Shown: positions 44,901 to 52,668 of the stretch, one piece after another | How the letters are laid out: each line of letters starts with the position of its first letter | How positions within the stretch are numbered: position 1 is the first letter of the stretch | The notes under the pieces: generated by a model | What the model saw: the letters and a program-made list of their open reading frames with translations, nothing else | Databases searched by the model: none | What the model was told of the DNA's origin: nothing | Program-made: the position numbers and the translations under genes | NCBI RefSeq assembly: GCF_018130545.1 | Contig: NZ_JAFCKF010000011.1 | Coordinates: forward strand, 148,694 to 212,693 | Direction: 5' to 3' | DNA from: Bradyrhizobium tropiciagri | GTDB taxonomy: Bacteria > Pseudomonadota > Alphaproteobacteria > Rhizobiales > Xanthobacteraceae | Length of the DNA: 64,000 bases

Positions 44901-45410
44901 GCTTTTGCAAAAGGTCTGTTCAAACTGATGGCCTACAAGGATGAATACGAGGTCGCGCGGCTCTATTCCGACGGCGAGTTCAACAAGGCCTTGAGGGAGC
45001 AGTTCGAGGGCAATTCCGGTTTGAAGGTGTTGCTGGCACCGCCGCTGCTGGCGCAGCGTGATCCCGTGACCGGGCGCTTGCAGAAGCGCGAATTCGGGCC
45101 GTGGATCTTCAAGGCGTTCGGCCTGCTGGCGGGGCTGAAGGGCCTGCGCGGCACTGCGTTCGACATCTTCGGCTACACCGCCGAGCGCAAGATGGAGCGC
45201 GCGTTGCCGGTCGACTATTCGGCGATGATCCTGCGTCACCTCGACGGCAAAAAGCCGCTCGATTTGCCGCGCCTGGTGGCGCTGGCGAAGGCTGCGGACC
45301 TCGTGCGCGGCTATGGCCACATCAAGGAAGGCAACGTCGCCCGCTTCCGCACCGAATGCGCAAGGCTGGAGCGCGCGATCGGCCAGCCGCTGGCACAGGC
45401 GGCCGAGTAG
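41937..45410 (+). CDS. indolepyruvate ferredoxin oxidoreductase, fused subunits
   Basis: A 1157-residue fused IOR that oxidatively decarboxylates aryl-2-oxo acids to aryl-acyl-CoA with thiamine diphosphate. The alpha/N-terminal pyrimidine-binding part is seen in GFISGYRGSPLGMYDHALW. The TPP-binding part includes FCSGCPHNSSTKIPEGS and NDAVAMTGGQPA. A 4Fe-4S-type cluster region (VCEGCGDCSVASNC and CIEGFCP) lies near 637-690, and the gamma-type domain ITGIGGTGVITIGALLG near 720. Electron acceptor is probably ferredoxin. Two tandem ATGs (41937, 41943). Confidence 0.93.
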   Translation: MALMDVGLDDKYRLDTKRIFLSGTQALVRLPMLQRERDRAHGLNTAGFISGYRGSPLGMYDHALWRAKSFLKQHDIAFVPGLNEDLAATAVWGSQQVGMFPGAKVDGVFGIWYGKGPGVDRSLDALKHANSAGTSPNGGVIALAGDDHGCQSSTLAHQSEQVFASALMPVINPATLQDYLDLGILGFALSRYSGCWVGFKAISETVESSASIVSDPDRIKIIMPDDFEMPPDGLSIRWPDPPLEAERRLHGPKMEAIAAFARANRFDRIVLDSKPARLGIMATGKAYLDLRQALADLGITDADAQELGLRIYKVALTWPLEANGARAFAEGLQDVLVVEEKRGFIEDQLVRILYNMDASKRPSVVGKRDESGAPLLPSEGELTPTMVAAAVVARLRKLGHRSPLLEQRLAKLEAFDRPAEGTAAAKLSRTPYFCSGCPHNSSTKIPEGSRAMAGIGCHGMALSVPNRNTQTISHMGAEGVSWIGQAPFTSEQHVFQNLGDGTYTHSGLLALRAAAAAGVNITYKILYNDAVAMTGGQPAEGGFTVSQIAHQVWAEGTKKLAIVSDDPDKYPANYFPSGATIHHRRELDAVQRTLREIEGLTVLIYDQTCAAEKRRRRKRGLFPDPAKRVFINERVCEGCGDCSVASNCVSVQPLETELGRKRRIDQSNCNKDFSCIEGFCPSFVMVQDPKLRKADRTAADPKALFADLPTPPANALSNPYNILITGIGGTGVITIGALLGMAAHVEGIACSTLDFTGLSQKNGAVMSHVRLAPTSDMLTTVRIAPGNANLILGCDLVVATSVPALSRAERGVTRAVVNADLLPTASFVIDPDIDFEASSMRDALNGAVRPDDLDILDATVLATALMGDSIATNAFMLGFAFQRGAIPLSLEAILKAIELNGAAIDMNKTAFSWGRLAAHDLQRVVSAARFKNAGTAPAKKTLDEAIAFRAKFLTDYQDEAYAKRYLDDVARVRSAEAAAAPGSQDLTEAFAKGLFKLMAYKDEYEVARLYSDGEFNKALREQFEGNSGLKVLLAPPLLAQRDPVTGRLQKREFGPWIFKAFGLLAGLKGLRGTAFDIFGYTAERKMERALPVDYSAMILRHLDGKKPLDLPRLVALAKAADLVRGYGHIKEGNVARFRTECARLERAIGQPLAQAAE

Positions 45411-45528
45411 GGGAACTTTCCACGGCCGCCTTGGTTGACCGGTAACCCTGCCGGTCGCCGCGGCTGGATTCGTGCGGCCGCGCTCCTACATAAAGGCCGT
45501 TCTGTTCCAGTCATTTCAGGAGGCCCTT

Positions 45529-45963
45529 TTGACGGTCCTGAAAAGCGCTTTGGTTGCAATTGTTTGTACCGCGTACCTGGCGTTGGGTGGCGTGGCGTTC
45601 GCTGACGACTACCGCCCAAGCGAGTTCTTCAGTCTTGACCTCTCCCAGGCCGTGCTGTCGCCGAAACCGCTTGGTCCGCCGGCGCAGTTCGAGCCGGTTC
45701 CGGTCGAGGCCAAGGCCGACCATGGTCCGGATCAGCATGCGAGCGCCGAGCCACAGGTCGAGCAGCCGAAAGTCGCGCCGAAGAAGGCCGTGCGCACGAC
45801 CAGGGTAACGCCGCAGCCTGAGAAGAAGCGCGCGGCCGCACACGTGCCCGCTCGCGCCAAGCTCGCACGCCGGCATTCGAACCCGCTCGATGCGGAAGCC
45901 CGCGACACCAGGATCCAGACCTGGCCGTGCCGCACCGGGGGCATCTGCAACTGGCAGCGCTGA
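45529..45963 (+). CDS. exported hypothetical protein, Pro/Lys/Arg-rich
   Basis: A 144-residue protein with a signal peptide (TVLKSALVAIVCTAYLALGG to FADD) when read from TTG at 45529, which follows CAGGAGG at ideal spacing; a longer start at 45472 is less likely. The mature part is low-complexity (PKVAPKKAVRTTRVTPQPEKKRA), ending in RIQTWPCRTGGICNWQR with a Cys pair. Similar tails occur in other small Bradyrhizobium exported proteins in my recollection. Function unknown. Confidence 0.65.
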   Translation: MTVLKSALVAIVCTAYLALGGVAFADDYRPSEFFSLDLSQAVLSPKPLGPPAQFEPVPVEAKADHGPDQHASAEPQVEQPKVAPKKAVRTTRVTPQPEKKRAAAHVPARAKLARRHSNPLDAEARDTRIQTWPCRTGGICNWQR

Positions 45964-46016
45964 GGCGCGGCTCGGCGTCGCTCGCCAACTTGCGCGCGTG
46001 TTCGCACCAATACCGT

Positions 46017-46128
46017 ACCCGTCATCCTGAGGAGGCCGCGAAGCGGCCGTCTCGAAGGATGAATGGGCCACGAACGGGGGCCGTCCATCCTTCGAGACGC
46101 GCGTTCCGCGCTTCTCAGGATGACGGGT
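46017..46128. repeat. REP-like palindromic repeat, copy 2
   Basis: Arms ACCCGTCATCCTGAG (46017-46031) and CTCAGGATGACGGGT (46114-46128) enclose CTCGAAGGAT and ATCCTTCGAG, the same order as the repeat at 4035-4152. The inner segment differs. It occupies most of the 320-bp gap before phoD; the remainder (46129-46283) has a GGCGG-GAGTCAA direct repeat and a CCCGCCG/CGGCGGG stem but no gene. Confidence 0.8.
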
Positions 46129-46283
46129 CTGGCCAAGCGCCAAGCGCTCCAAACTGTTCCGATCTCGATCTCCCCTGAGTCATCCCGCCGTCGCAAAACC
46201 GTCGGCGGGGAGTCAAGAAACCGTAAGGGCGGAGTCAAACGGCGCAGGCAAAACCTTCGTTGCGATTCGACGAAGGTTATTCG

Positions 46284-47864
46284 ATGCCGACAGCGATCTC
46301 CGCGAGGCGGCGAGGCCTCACAAGGCGTCAGCTTCTGGTGCGCTCGGCGTCCACGGCCGCGCTGGCGGGATTGGGCGCGCTAGCAAGGCCCTATCTGAGC
46401 CGCGCGGCGGATCGGCCCGCGATCGCGGGGATCCAGTCAGGCGACGTCGCAAGCGATTCCGCCGTGATCTGGGCCCGCGCCGATCGCGCCGCGCGGATGC
46501 GCATCGAATGCGCCGCGGTCGAGAGCTTTGCCACCATCCTGCGCAGCGCGACCGCTGACGCGTTGCCCGAGCGCGACTTCACCGCAAAGCTGCTGCTGGA
46601 TGGCCTGCCGCCGGGCCAGGATTTGTTCTATCGCGTGCACTTCGAGGATCACGACGGCATTGCCGGCGAAAGCCGCGTCGGGCATTTCCGCACCGCGCCT
46701 GCCGACCGTCGCTCGGTCTCGTTCGTCTGGTCCGGCGACGTCGTCGGGCAGGGCTGGGGCATCGACCCCGCGCGCGGCGGCCTGCGTAGCTATCGCACCA
46801 TGCTGAACGAGCATCCGGATTTCTTCATCCATTCCGGCGATCACATCTATGCGGATTGCACGGTGCCCGCGGAGCAGGCGCTGCCGAACGGCGAGGTCTG
46901 GCGCAACATCGTCACCGCCGAGAAATCCGTCGTCGCGCACAGCCTCGACGAGTTTCGTGGCAATTACAAATACAACTGGCTCGACGATAATTTCCGCGCC
47001 TTCCACGCCGAAGTGCCTGTCTTCGCGCAGTGGGACGACCATGAGGTGGCCGACGACTGGTCGCCGATCGGCACCGCTGACGCGACCGGCTATGACGCGG
47101 ACGGCAGCTCGCGCCTGGTGGCGCGGGCGCGGCGTGCGTTCCACGAATTCATGCCGATGCGGCTGATGCCGGAGCGCGACGGCCGGGTCTATCGCAAGAT
47201 CGCCTACGGGCCGCTGCTCGACGTCTTCATCATCGACATGCGCTCCTACCGCGATTCCAACTGGAACAAGCAGGGCGATCCTGACCAGGCCTTCATCCTC
47301 GGCGAAAGCCAGCTTGCCTGGCTGAAGCGCGAGCTGGTGGCATCCGATGCTGTCTGGAAGGTGATCGCGGCGGACCTGCCGATCGGCCTCGTCAGTCTCG
47401 ATGCCGTTGCGCTCGGCGACGGGCCGCCCGAGCGGCGCGAGCACGAGATCGCCGACCTGCTGTCCTTCATGAAGCGCGCCGGCATCCGCAACACGGTGTG
47501 GCTCACGGCGGATATGCATTACACCGCCGCGCATCACTATGATCCGAACCGCGCCATGTTCCAGGAGTTCGAGCCGTTCTGGGAGTTCGTCTCCGGCCCG
47601 CTGCATGCCGGCACCTGGTCGCCGGGCGCGCTCGACAACACCTTTGGCCCGAAGGTGATGTACCAGAACGGTTGCTCGGCCGAGCAGGGCGACAATCTCG
47701 CGCCGTGCTTCGGCCTGCAATTCTTCGGCCGCGTCGACATCGACGGCAGGACCGCCGTGATGACGGTGACGCTGAAGGACGTCGACAACCACGATCTCTG
47801 GTCGGTCGACATCGAGCCGCGGCCGGACGCGCGGCCCGGCCAGATCATGGCGCAGCACATCTAG
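46284..47864 (+). CDS. phoD: alkaline phosphatase D, Tat-exported
   Basis: A 526-residue PhoD family phosphodiesterase/alkaline phosphatase. The Tat signal GLTRRQLLVRSASTAALAGLG lies at the N-terminus; PhoD is a classical Tat substrate. The PhoD-N domain is followed by the metallophosphatase motifs FVWSGDVVGQGWG, HSGDHIYAD, WDDHEVADDWSP and LTADMHYTAAHHYDPN. It releases phosphate from organic esters in the periplasm under phosphate limitation. No clear Pho box is visible upstream. ATG 46284 gives the normal Tat N-terminus. Confidence 0.9.
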   Translation: MPTAISARRRGLTRRQLLVRSASTAALAGLGALARPYLSRAADRPAIAGIQSGDVASDSAVIWARADRAARMRIECAAVESFATILRSATADALPERDFTAKLLLDGLPPGQDLFYRVHFEDHDGIAGESRVGHFRTAPADRRSVSFVWSGDVVGQGWGIDPARGGLRSYRTMLNEHPDFFIHSGDHIYADCTVPAEQALPNGEVWRNIVTAEKSVVAHSLDEFRGNYKYNWLDDNFRAFHAEVPVFAQWDDHEVADDWSPIGTADATGYDADGSSRLVARARRAFHEFMPMRLMPERDGRVYRKIAYGPLLDVFIIDMRSYRDSNWNKQGDPDQAFILGESQLAWLKRELVASDAVWKVIAADLPIGLVSLDAVALGDGPPERREHEIADLLSFMKRAGIRNTVWLTADMHYTAAHHYDPNRAMFQEFEPFWEFVSGPLHAGTWSPGALDNTFGPKVMYQNGCSAEQGDNLAPCFGLQFFGRVDIDGRTAVMTVTLKDVDNHDLWSVDIEPRPDARPGQIMAQHI

Positions 47865-47870
47865 CCCGTA

Positions 47871-47925
47871 GCGTTTTCGAGCGAAGTGGAGTTCCGGATC
47901 GCGTGAAGAAAAGGCGTCAAACCGG
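47871..47925 (+). repeat. dispersed intergenic repeat (GCGTTTTCGAGCGAAGTGGA type)
   Basis: GCGTTTTCGAGCGAAGTGGA, then a GCGTGAAGAAAAGGCGTCAAA stretch, resembles an intergenic element I recall as common in Bradyrhizobium. The rest of the 217-bp gap before the aldo/keto reductase shows no gene. Confidence 0.4.
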
Positions 47926-48081
47926 GATTCGTCGCGACATCTTGATTTGCGGATACCTTGCCCGAAGGGGCGGTTTGCGGGCAGACTGTGCGTTGGCAGT
48001 CCTGCCATTTCATTCCCACGAAACGATTTGCTGGCGTGACGTCGTCGATCTCATCGGCGTCCCACGCGTCAGGAGCTATCC

Positions 48082-48900
48082 ATGGAAAATCTGCAGACAC
48101 AGGGCATCAGCCTGCCGCAGCTCGGGCTCGGCACCTTCCGCATGCAGGGTGATTCCTGCCGCGCGGCCGTCGAGAGCGCGCTCGGGCTCGGTTACCGGCA
48201 CATCGACACCGCCGAGATGTACGCCAACGAAGAACCGATCGGGGCGGCGATCGCCGGCTCCAAGGTCGCGCGCAAGGACCTGCATGTCACCACCAAGGTC
48301 TGGCACGAGAATTTGGCGCCGGATGCGATCCGGACCGCGTTCGACGCGAGCCTGAAGAAGCTGCGGCTCGATCACGTCGATCTCTATCTGGTGCACTGGC
48401 CGTCGAAGAACATGAAGCTGCCGGCCGTGTTCGAGACGCTGATGAGGCTGAAGGAGGAGGGCCGCGTCCGCGCCATCGGCGTCGCCAACTTCACCACCGC
48501 GCTGCTCAAGACCGTGGTCGATGACATCAAGGCGCCGATCGCCTGCAACCAGATCGAATATCACGCGATGCTGGACCAGACGCCGGTGCGCAAATATCTC
48601 GCCGCGAAATCGATCCCGCTGGTGGCCTATTGCCCGCTGGCGCAGGGCCGTTTCGCGACCGATGAGACGCTGGCGAAAATCGGCAGCAAGCATGATGCGA
48701 CCGCAGCCCAGGTGGCGCTGAAATGGCTGCTAGATCAGGACGGCGTTGCGGCGATCCCGAAAGCTTCGCGTGCCGAAAGCCAACAGGCCAATCTTGACGC
48801 GCTGAAGCTCAAGCTCGACGATGACGACCGCAAGGCGATCGCGGCATTGCGCAAGGATATGCGCTGCGTCAATCCGGGTTTTGCGCCGGCATGGGACTGA
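48082..48900 (+). CDS. aldo/keto reductase
   Basis: A 272-residue NADPH-dependent aldo/keto reductase of the 2,5-diketo-gluconate reductase type. The catalytic tetrad is in IDTAEMYANE (Asp, Tyr), VTTKVWHEN (Lys) and DLYLVHWPS (His). A C-terminal AIPKASRAESQQANLDALKLKLDDDDRKAI completes the cofactor site. Start ATG 48082 has AGGAGC. It is followed by a strong bidirectional terminator. Confidence 0.93.
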   Translation: MENLQTQGISLPQLGLGTFRMQGDSCRAAVESALGLGYRHIDTAEMYANEEPIGAAIAGSKVARKDLHVTTKVWHENLAPDAIRTAFDASLKKLRLDHVDLYLVHWPSKNMKLPAVFETLMRLKEEGRVRAIGVANFTTALLKTVVDDIKAPIACNQIEYHAMLDQTPVRKYLAAKSIPLVAYCPLAQGRFATDETLAKIGSKHDATAAQVALKWLLDQDGVAAIPKASRAESQQANLDALKLKLDDDDRKAIAALRKDMRCVNPGFAPAWD

Positions 48901-48934
48901 ACCCGTCGACCACCGAACACGAATGTTGAAAAAG

Positions 48935-48960
48935 AAAATGGCTCCGTGAGGAGCCATTTT
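48935..48960. terminator. bidirectional intrinsic terminator
   Basis: A perfect 11-bp stem AAAATGGCTCC (48935-48945) and GGAGCCATTTT (48950-48960) with loop GTGA. T-tracts flank it on both strands (TTTTCC on plus; TTTTCTTTTT on minus), so it can end both the aldo/keto reductase and the convergent His-rich protein gene. Confidence 0.9.
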
Positions 48961-48992
48961 CCGTTGTGTCGGTCTCTTGGATATGTCGGCGG

Positions 48993-49211
48993 TTAGTAGC
49001 GATCGTGCCGGATCACGACCGCGCGGTCATGGTCGTGATGCCAGCCGCGATGCCAACCACGGTCATGGCGCATCTCGGCGCGCGCGCCCCAGCCACGATC
49101 CCAGTGATGGTGATGGCCGCGCTTGATTACGACGGTCTCGGCGCTCGCGATCGACGGAACAGCCACTGCAAGCGCACCAATCGCCGCAAGAACAAAACCA
49201 ATCTTTTTCAT
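48993..49211 (-). CDS. small exported His/Arg/Trp-rich protein
   Basis: A 72-residue protein. Signal peptide MKKIGFVLAAIGALAVAVPSIASA precedes ETVVIKRGHHHHWDRGWGARAEMRHDRGWHRGWHHDHD. The dense His, Trp and Arg content suggests metal binding in the periplasm, unproven. ATG 49211 follows GAGGAGG, a strong ribosome site. It ends at the bidirectional terminator and diverges from the metallo-hydrolase gene. Confidence 0.75.
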   Translation of the reverse strand: MKKIGFVLAAIGALAVAVPSIASAETVVIKRGHHHHWDRGWGARAEMRHDRGWHRGWHHDHDRAVVIRHDRY

Positions 49212-49372
49212 TTCATCCTCCTCAAATGATGCGAGGAGGCAACCGTACACGGATCGAAACGTTCCTCAGGAACTGGAGGAGTTTTCTGAACGGATGTTCA
49301 GGTGGCCTTGCCTAACTACGGCGTCCGACGCATCATCGCGCCACAAAAATCAATGTTCGGGGGGACGTTGCC

Positions 49373-50653
49373 GTGGGTGGATTTTCACGCCGGGATTTTT
49401 TGAAAGCTACGGGATCGGCTGCTGCTGCCGCCATTACGGGGCCGGCCGCAGCCGCAATGGGGCCGGACGACAAGTTCGACCTCGTCATCAAGAGCGGTGA
49501 CGTGATCGATCCGAGCCAGTCGCTGCGCGGCAAGCGCGACATCGGCATCCGCTGGGGTCTGATCGAGGCGATCGAGGATGAGATTCCGGCCGCGCGCGCC
49601 GTCAAGACCATCGACGCGTCGGGCAAGCTGGTGATGCCGGGCCTCGTCGATCTGCATTGCCACGTCTACCCCTATGGATCCGCGATCGGCATTCCCGCCG
49701 ACGAGCTGGTGCAATTCCAGGGCACCACGACCGTCGTCTCGGCGGGCGATGCCGGCGTCAACAATCTCGCGGCGCTGCGGCGCTTCATCGTGGCGCAGTC
49801 GCGGACGCGGATCTACGCTTTCGTCCACATCGCCAATAACGGCCTGTCGGCATTCCCGGTGGCCGAGCTCTACAACATCGACAATGCCCAGGTCGAAGCC
49901 TGCGCGACGGCGCTGGCCGAGAACCCGGACTTCCTGATCGGGGTCAAGGTGCGGATGTCGGAGAACGTGATCTTCAAGCACGGCGTCGAACCGCTGAAAC
50001 GCGGCATCCAGGCCTGCGAGATGTGCGGCTGGCCGGCGCGGATGATGGTGCATATCGGTGGCGTCGAGACCAAGGAGCTGATGTCCGACATCCTCGACCT
50101 GTTGCGGCCGGGCGATATCCTCACCCATGCCTATTCCGGCGCGCCGAACATGTCGGGCGCGTTCACCAACATCGTGCAGGAGGGCAAGCTGCTCCCGGCG
50201 GCGCTCGCGGCCAAGCAGCGCGGCGTGCTGTTCGACGTCGGCCATGGCGGCGGCAGCTTCGATTTCACGGTGGCGGAGATCGCAATTCCGGCGGGCTGCA
50301 CGCCGGATACGATCTCTTCCGACATCCACGTCTTCTCCGGCAATTCGCCGGGCATCCCGTTCTTGCCGAACGTGATGAGCAAGTTCCTTGCGATGGGCTC
50401 CTCGCTGGATCAGGTGGTGGCGATGGCGACCTCGGTGCCGGCGCGGATCATCAACCGCACACCGAAGATCGGCACGCTGCAGCGCGGCGCACCCGGCGAC
50501 GTCGCCATCATGGATCTCGTCGAGGGCCCGGTCACCTTCGTCGACACCCGCAACAACAAGCGCGACGGCAATCTGCAGCTGAAGCCGGTGCAGACCGTCA
50601 TCAACGGCGTGCCGTTCGGGCGGCCGTACCAGGCGCCATTTTCGGTGCGGTGA
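49373..50653 (+). CDS. Tat-exported amidohydrolase/deacetylase family metallo-hydrolase
   Basis: A 426-residue protein of the dihydroorotase-like amidohydrolase superfamily, group of putative deacetylases. A Tat signal FSRRDFLKATGSAAAAA lies at the start, unusual for this cytoplasmic-type family. Metal motifs: VDLHCHVYP, KVRMSEN, MVHIGGVE, THAYSGAPN and SSDIHVFSG. Start GTG at 49373. The substrate is unknown; an N-acetyl or cyclic amide compound in the periplasm is possible. Confidence 0.82.
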   Translation: MGGFSRRDFLKATGSAAAAAITGPAAAAMGPDDKFDLVIKSGDVIDPSQSLRGKRDIGIRWGLIEAIEDEIPAARAVKTIDASGKLVMPGLVDLHCHVYPYGSAIGIPADELVQFQGTTTVVSAGDAGVNNLAALRRFIVAQSRTRIYAFVHIANNGLSAFPVAELYNIDNAQVEACATALAENPDFLIGVKVRMSENVIFKHGVEPLKRGIQACEMCGWPARMMVHIGGVETKELMSDILDLLRPGDILTHAYSGAPNMSGAFTNIVQEGKLLPAALAAKQRGVLFDVGHGGGSFDFTVAEIAIPAGCTPDTISSDIHVFSGNSPGIPFLPNVMSKFLAMGSSLDQVVAMATSVPARIINRTPKIGTLQRGAPGDVAIMDLVEGPVTFVDTRNNKRDGNLQLKPVQTVINGVPFGRPYQAPFSVR

Positions 50654-50673
50654 GCCTCCGGGCAAGCGGAGAC

Positions 50674-50750
50674 ATGGATTGCTTCGCTTCGCTCGCAATG
50701 ACGAGGTAACTGGCTGTCATTTCGAGGAGCATAGCGACGAAGCAATCCAT
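50674..50750. repeat. palindromic intergenic repeat
   Basis: Perfect 13-bp arms ATGGATTGCTTCG (50674-50686) and CGAAGCAATCCAT (50738-50750), with ATGACGAGG and CATTTCGAGG between. This is another member of the region's palindromic repeats, in the space between two convergent genes. Confidence 0.7.
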
Positions 50751-50768
50751 CGCGCGGCATAGCGAGGA

Positions 50769-52007
50769 CTAGCCGCGCTTCTCCACATTGCTGCTGCGCG
50801 CGGGCACGCCGAATTCCTTGCGGCACACCTCGGCCAGCACCGCGACGCCCTCGCGGATCTGGTCGTGCGAAGGGCTCGCGAAGCAGAGCCGCAGCCGGCT
50901 GCCGGAATGCGCCTTGCTGGTCGACCATTCCGGTCCCGGATTGATCGAGACGCCGGCGGCGAGCGCCGCTTGGTAGAGCTTCAACGTATCGACATTGTCC
51001 GGCAGCTTGACCCAGAGGAAGATGCCGCCCTTCGGCGCCTCGAATTCGGCTGCGGTGCCGAACTGCTCGTTCAGCGCCTCCATCAGCGTGTCGAGTTTTG
51101 CGCGCAGGCCCTTGGTCAGTCGCGGCACGTGGGTCGCGAAATGCGGCGCGCAATATTCTGATAGCACCATCTGCTCCAGCGCGCCGGAGCCGGCGTCGGT
51201 CTTCAGCGGCAGCATCCGCGACATGATTGCCCAGGGCGCGACGATGAAGCCGACTCGCAGCGCCGGCGCGATCGACTTCGAGAACGAGCCGATATGGATG
51301 ACGCCGCCATGCGTGCTCATGGCGTAGATCGCGGGTGGCCGCTTGCCGTTCCAGATCAGATCGGCATAGCAATCGTCCTCGAAGATCGGCACGCCGTATT
51401 CCTTCGACAGCTTCAGCATCTCGGCGCGGCGGCTCTCCGGCAGGATCGAGCCGGTCGGGTTCTGCACGGTCGGGATGGTGTAGATGTATTTCGGCGTGAT
51501 GCCGCGCCGCTTGTGATCGGCGAGTGCCGCGGCCAGCGCGTCGATCCGGATGCCCTCGCCATCGAGGGGAATGCCGACGGCATTGACGCCGAGCCGTGTC
51601 AGCCGGTTCAGCGAGCCCTGATAGGTCTCCTGCTCGATCAGCACCGTGTCGCCCTTGGCGAGCAGGGTGTGATTGACCAGATCGAGCGCCTGCAGCGAGC
51701 CGGAGACGATCATGATCTCGTCCGGCGTGCAGGCAATTCCGGCATCGCGGTTCAGCTTCTCGGTCAGGAACTGGCGCAGCGGCAGATAGCCCTGCGGCCC
51801 GTGCGCGAGGTTGTAGGTCGCGAGATTCCTGCCCTCGCGCTTCAGCACCGCGTTCATGGCCTCCAGCAGCCCGTCGACCGGGACCTGGTCGGGATCGTTG
51901 TTGCCGCCGACGAAGCTGTATTTGGCGAGCCCGGTCCAGCGCGCGGCGGGCGCAGGCAGGCCGGCCGGGAGCAGCGGTGCAAAATCGAACTGGGCTGAGG
52001 TGGACAT
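50769..52007 (-). CDS. PLP-dependent aminotransferase (class I/II, LysN/MocR-type)
   Basis: A 412-residue fold-type I aminotransferase of the kind found alone or in MocR-type regulators, including 2-aminoadipate aminotransferase. The PLP lysine is in GSFSKSIAPALRVGF (about 233-247). SGSLQALDLVNHTLL, EDDCYADLIWNG and the C-terminal RLCFASPSHDQIREGVAVLAEV support this. No N-terminal HTH is present. Start ATG 52007. Which amino acid is used cannot be read from the sequence. Confidence 0.9.
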   Translation of the reverse strand: MSTSAQFDFAPLLPAGLPAPAARWTGLAKYSFVGGNNDPDQVPVDGLLEAMNAVLKREGRNLATYNLAHGPQGYLPLRQFLTEKLNRDAGIACTPDEIMIVSGSLQALDLVNHTLLAKGDTVLIEQETYQGSLNRLTRLGVNAVGIPLDGEGIRIDALAAALADHKRRGITPKYIYTIPTVQNPTGSILPESRRAEMLKLSKEYGVPIFEDDCYADLIWNGKRPPAIYAMSTHGGVIHIGSFSKSIAPALRVGFIVAPWAIMSRMLPLKTDAGSGALEQMVLSEYCAPHFATHVPRLTKGLRAKLDTLMEALNEQFGTAAEFEAPKGGIFLWVKLPDNVDTLKLYQAALAAGVSINPGPEWSTSKAHSGSRLRLCFASPSHDQIREGVAVLAEVCRKEFGVPARSSNVEKRG

Positions 52008-52067
52008 GGACGTTTCGCTCCGTGTTGTTTTCGTTGAGAGGGCCGCCGGAAGCGGCCATCCGTGAAG

Positions 52068-52610
52068 TCAGTTCTTGCCGGTCAGCCGAATCGGGCGGCC
52101 CTGGCTGATGAAGGCATAGTGCCCGGCACCGACGCTGCCGACCATTAAGGCCTCGACTGCCGGTTCCGCGATCTCGCCGGCGGCCGCCCAATCGACCACG
52201 AAATTCGCGCCGGTGCCGCCGCGGGTATCGGTGGTGGCGATCGCGACCTCGATGGTCGCAAACGGTTTTAGCGCGATCGGCGATTTGAGGTAGCTCTCCA
52301 CCATCTTGCCTGATGTGTCGAAATAGGCGATCCGCTTCAGCACCAGCGGCTTGGTCTCGGAGGCGTTGTGCACGCTGAGCGTCACCGAGAAATCGGCCCT
52401 GAGCTTGCCGTGGCTCATCGACACGCTGGAATACACCGGCACATAGAATGCGCCGGAGGCGGTGAGGCCTTCGGATGGTACCGCGGTCAGCGAGTTCGCA
52501 AAATTTTGTTCAATACTCGCCGGGGATTGTGCTAGCGCCACCGTCGCGCGCACGGTGAGCAGGCAGAGCAGAACTGCCAGAAAAATGCCGCCTGCGCGGA
52601 TGTGACACAT
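52068..52610 (-). CDS. DUF3124 family exported protein
   Basis: A 180-residue protein matching the DUF3124 layout: a hydrophobic N-terminus (AGGIFLAVLLCLLTV) then FYVPVYSSVSMSHGKLRADFSVTLSVHNASETKPLVLKRIAYFDTSGKMVESYLKSPIALKPFATIEVAIATTDTRGGTGANFVVDW. It is probably anchored or secreted. ATG 52610 has only a distant GAGG; a GTG about 20 bases upstream is possible. Function unknown. Confidence 0.75.
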   Translation of the reverse strand: MCHIRAGGIFLAVLLCLLTVRATVALAQSPASIEQNFANSLTAVPSEGLTASGAFYVPVYSSVSMSHGKLRADFSVTLSVHNASETKPLVLKRIAYFDTSGKMVESYLKSPIALKPFATIEVAIATTDTRGGTGANFVVDWAAAGEIAEPAVEALMVGSVGAGHYAFISQGRPIRLTGKN

Positions 52611-52668
52611 TGCTAGGTTGATCCTCACGCCCGGCCCTCTAGGTTGCGGCAAAGGAAGTCGTTGACGC

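Noticed and set aside
43023-45320. 765-codon minus-strand frame inside the indolepyruvate oxidoreductase gene
   Set aside because: Antisense shadow of a clear enzyme gene with all its motifs on the plus strand.
46129-46283. Pho box upstream of phoD
   Set aside because: Only partial GTCAA repeats are seen, without the 7-4-7 spacing.
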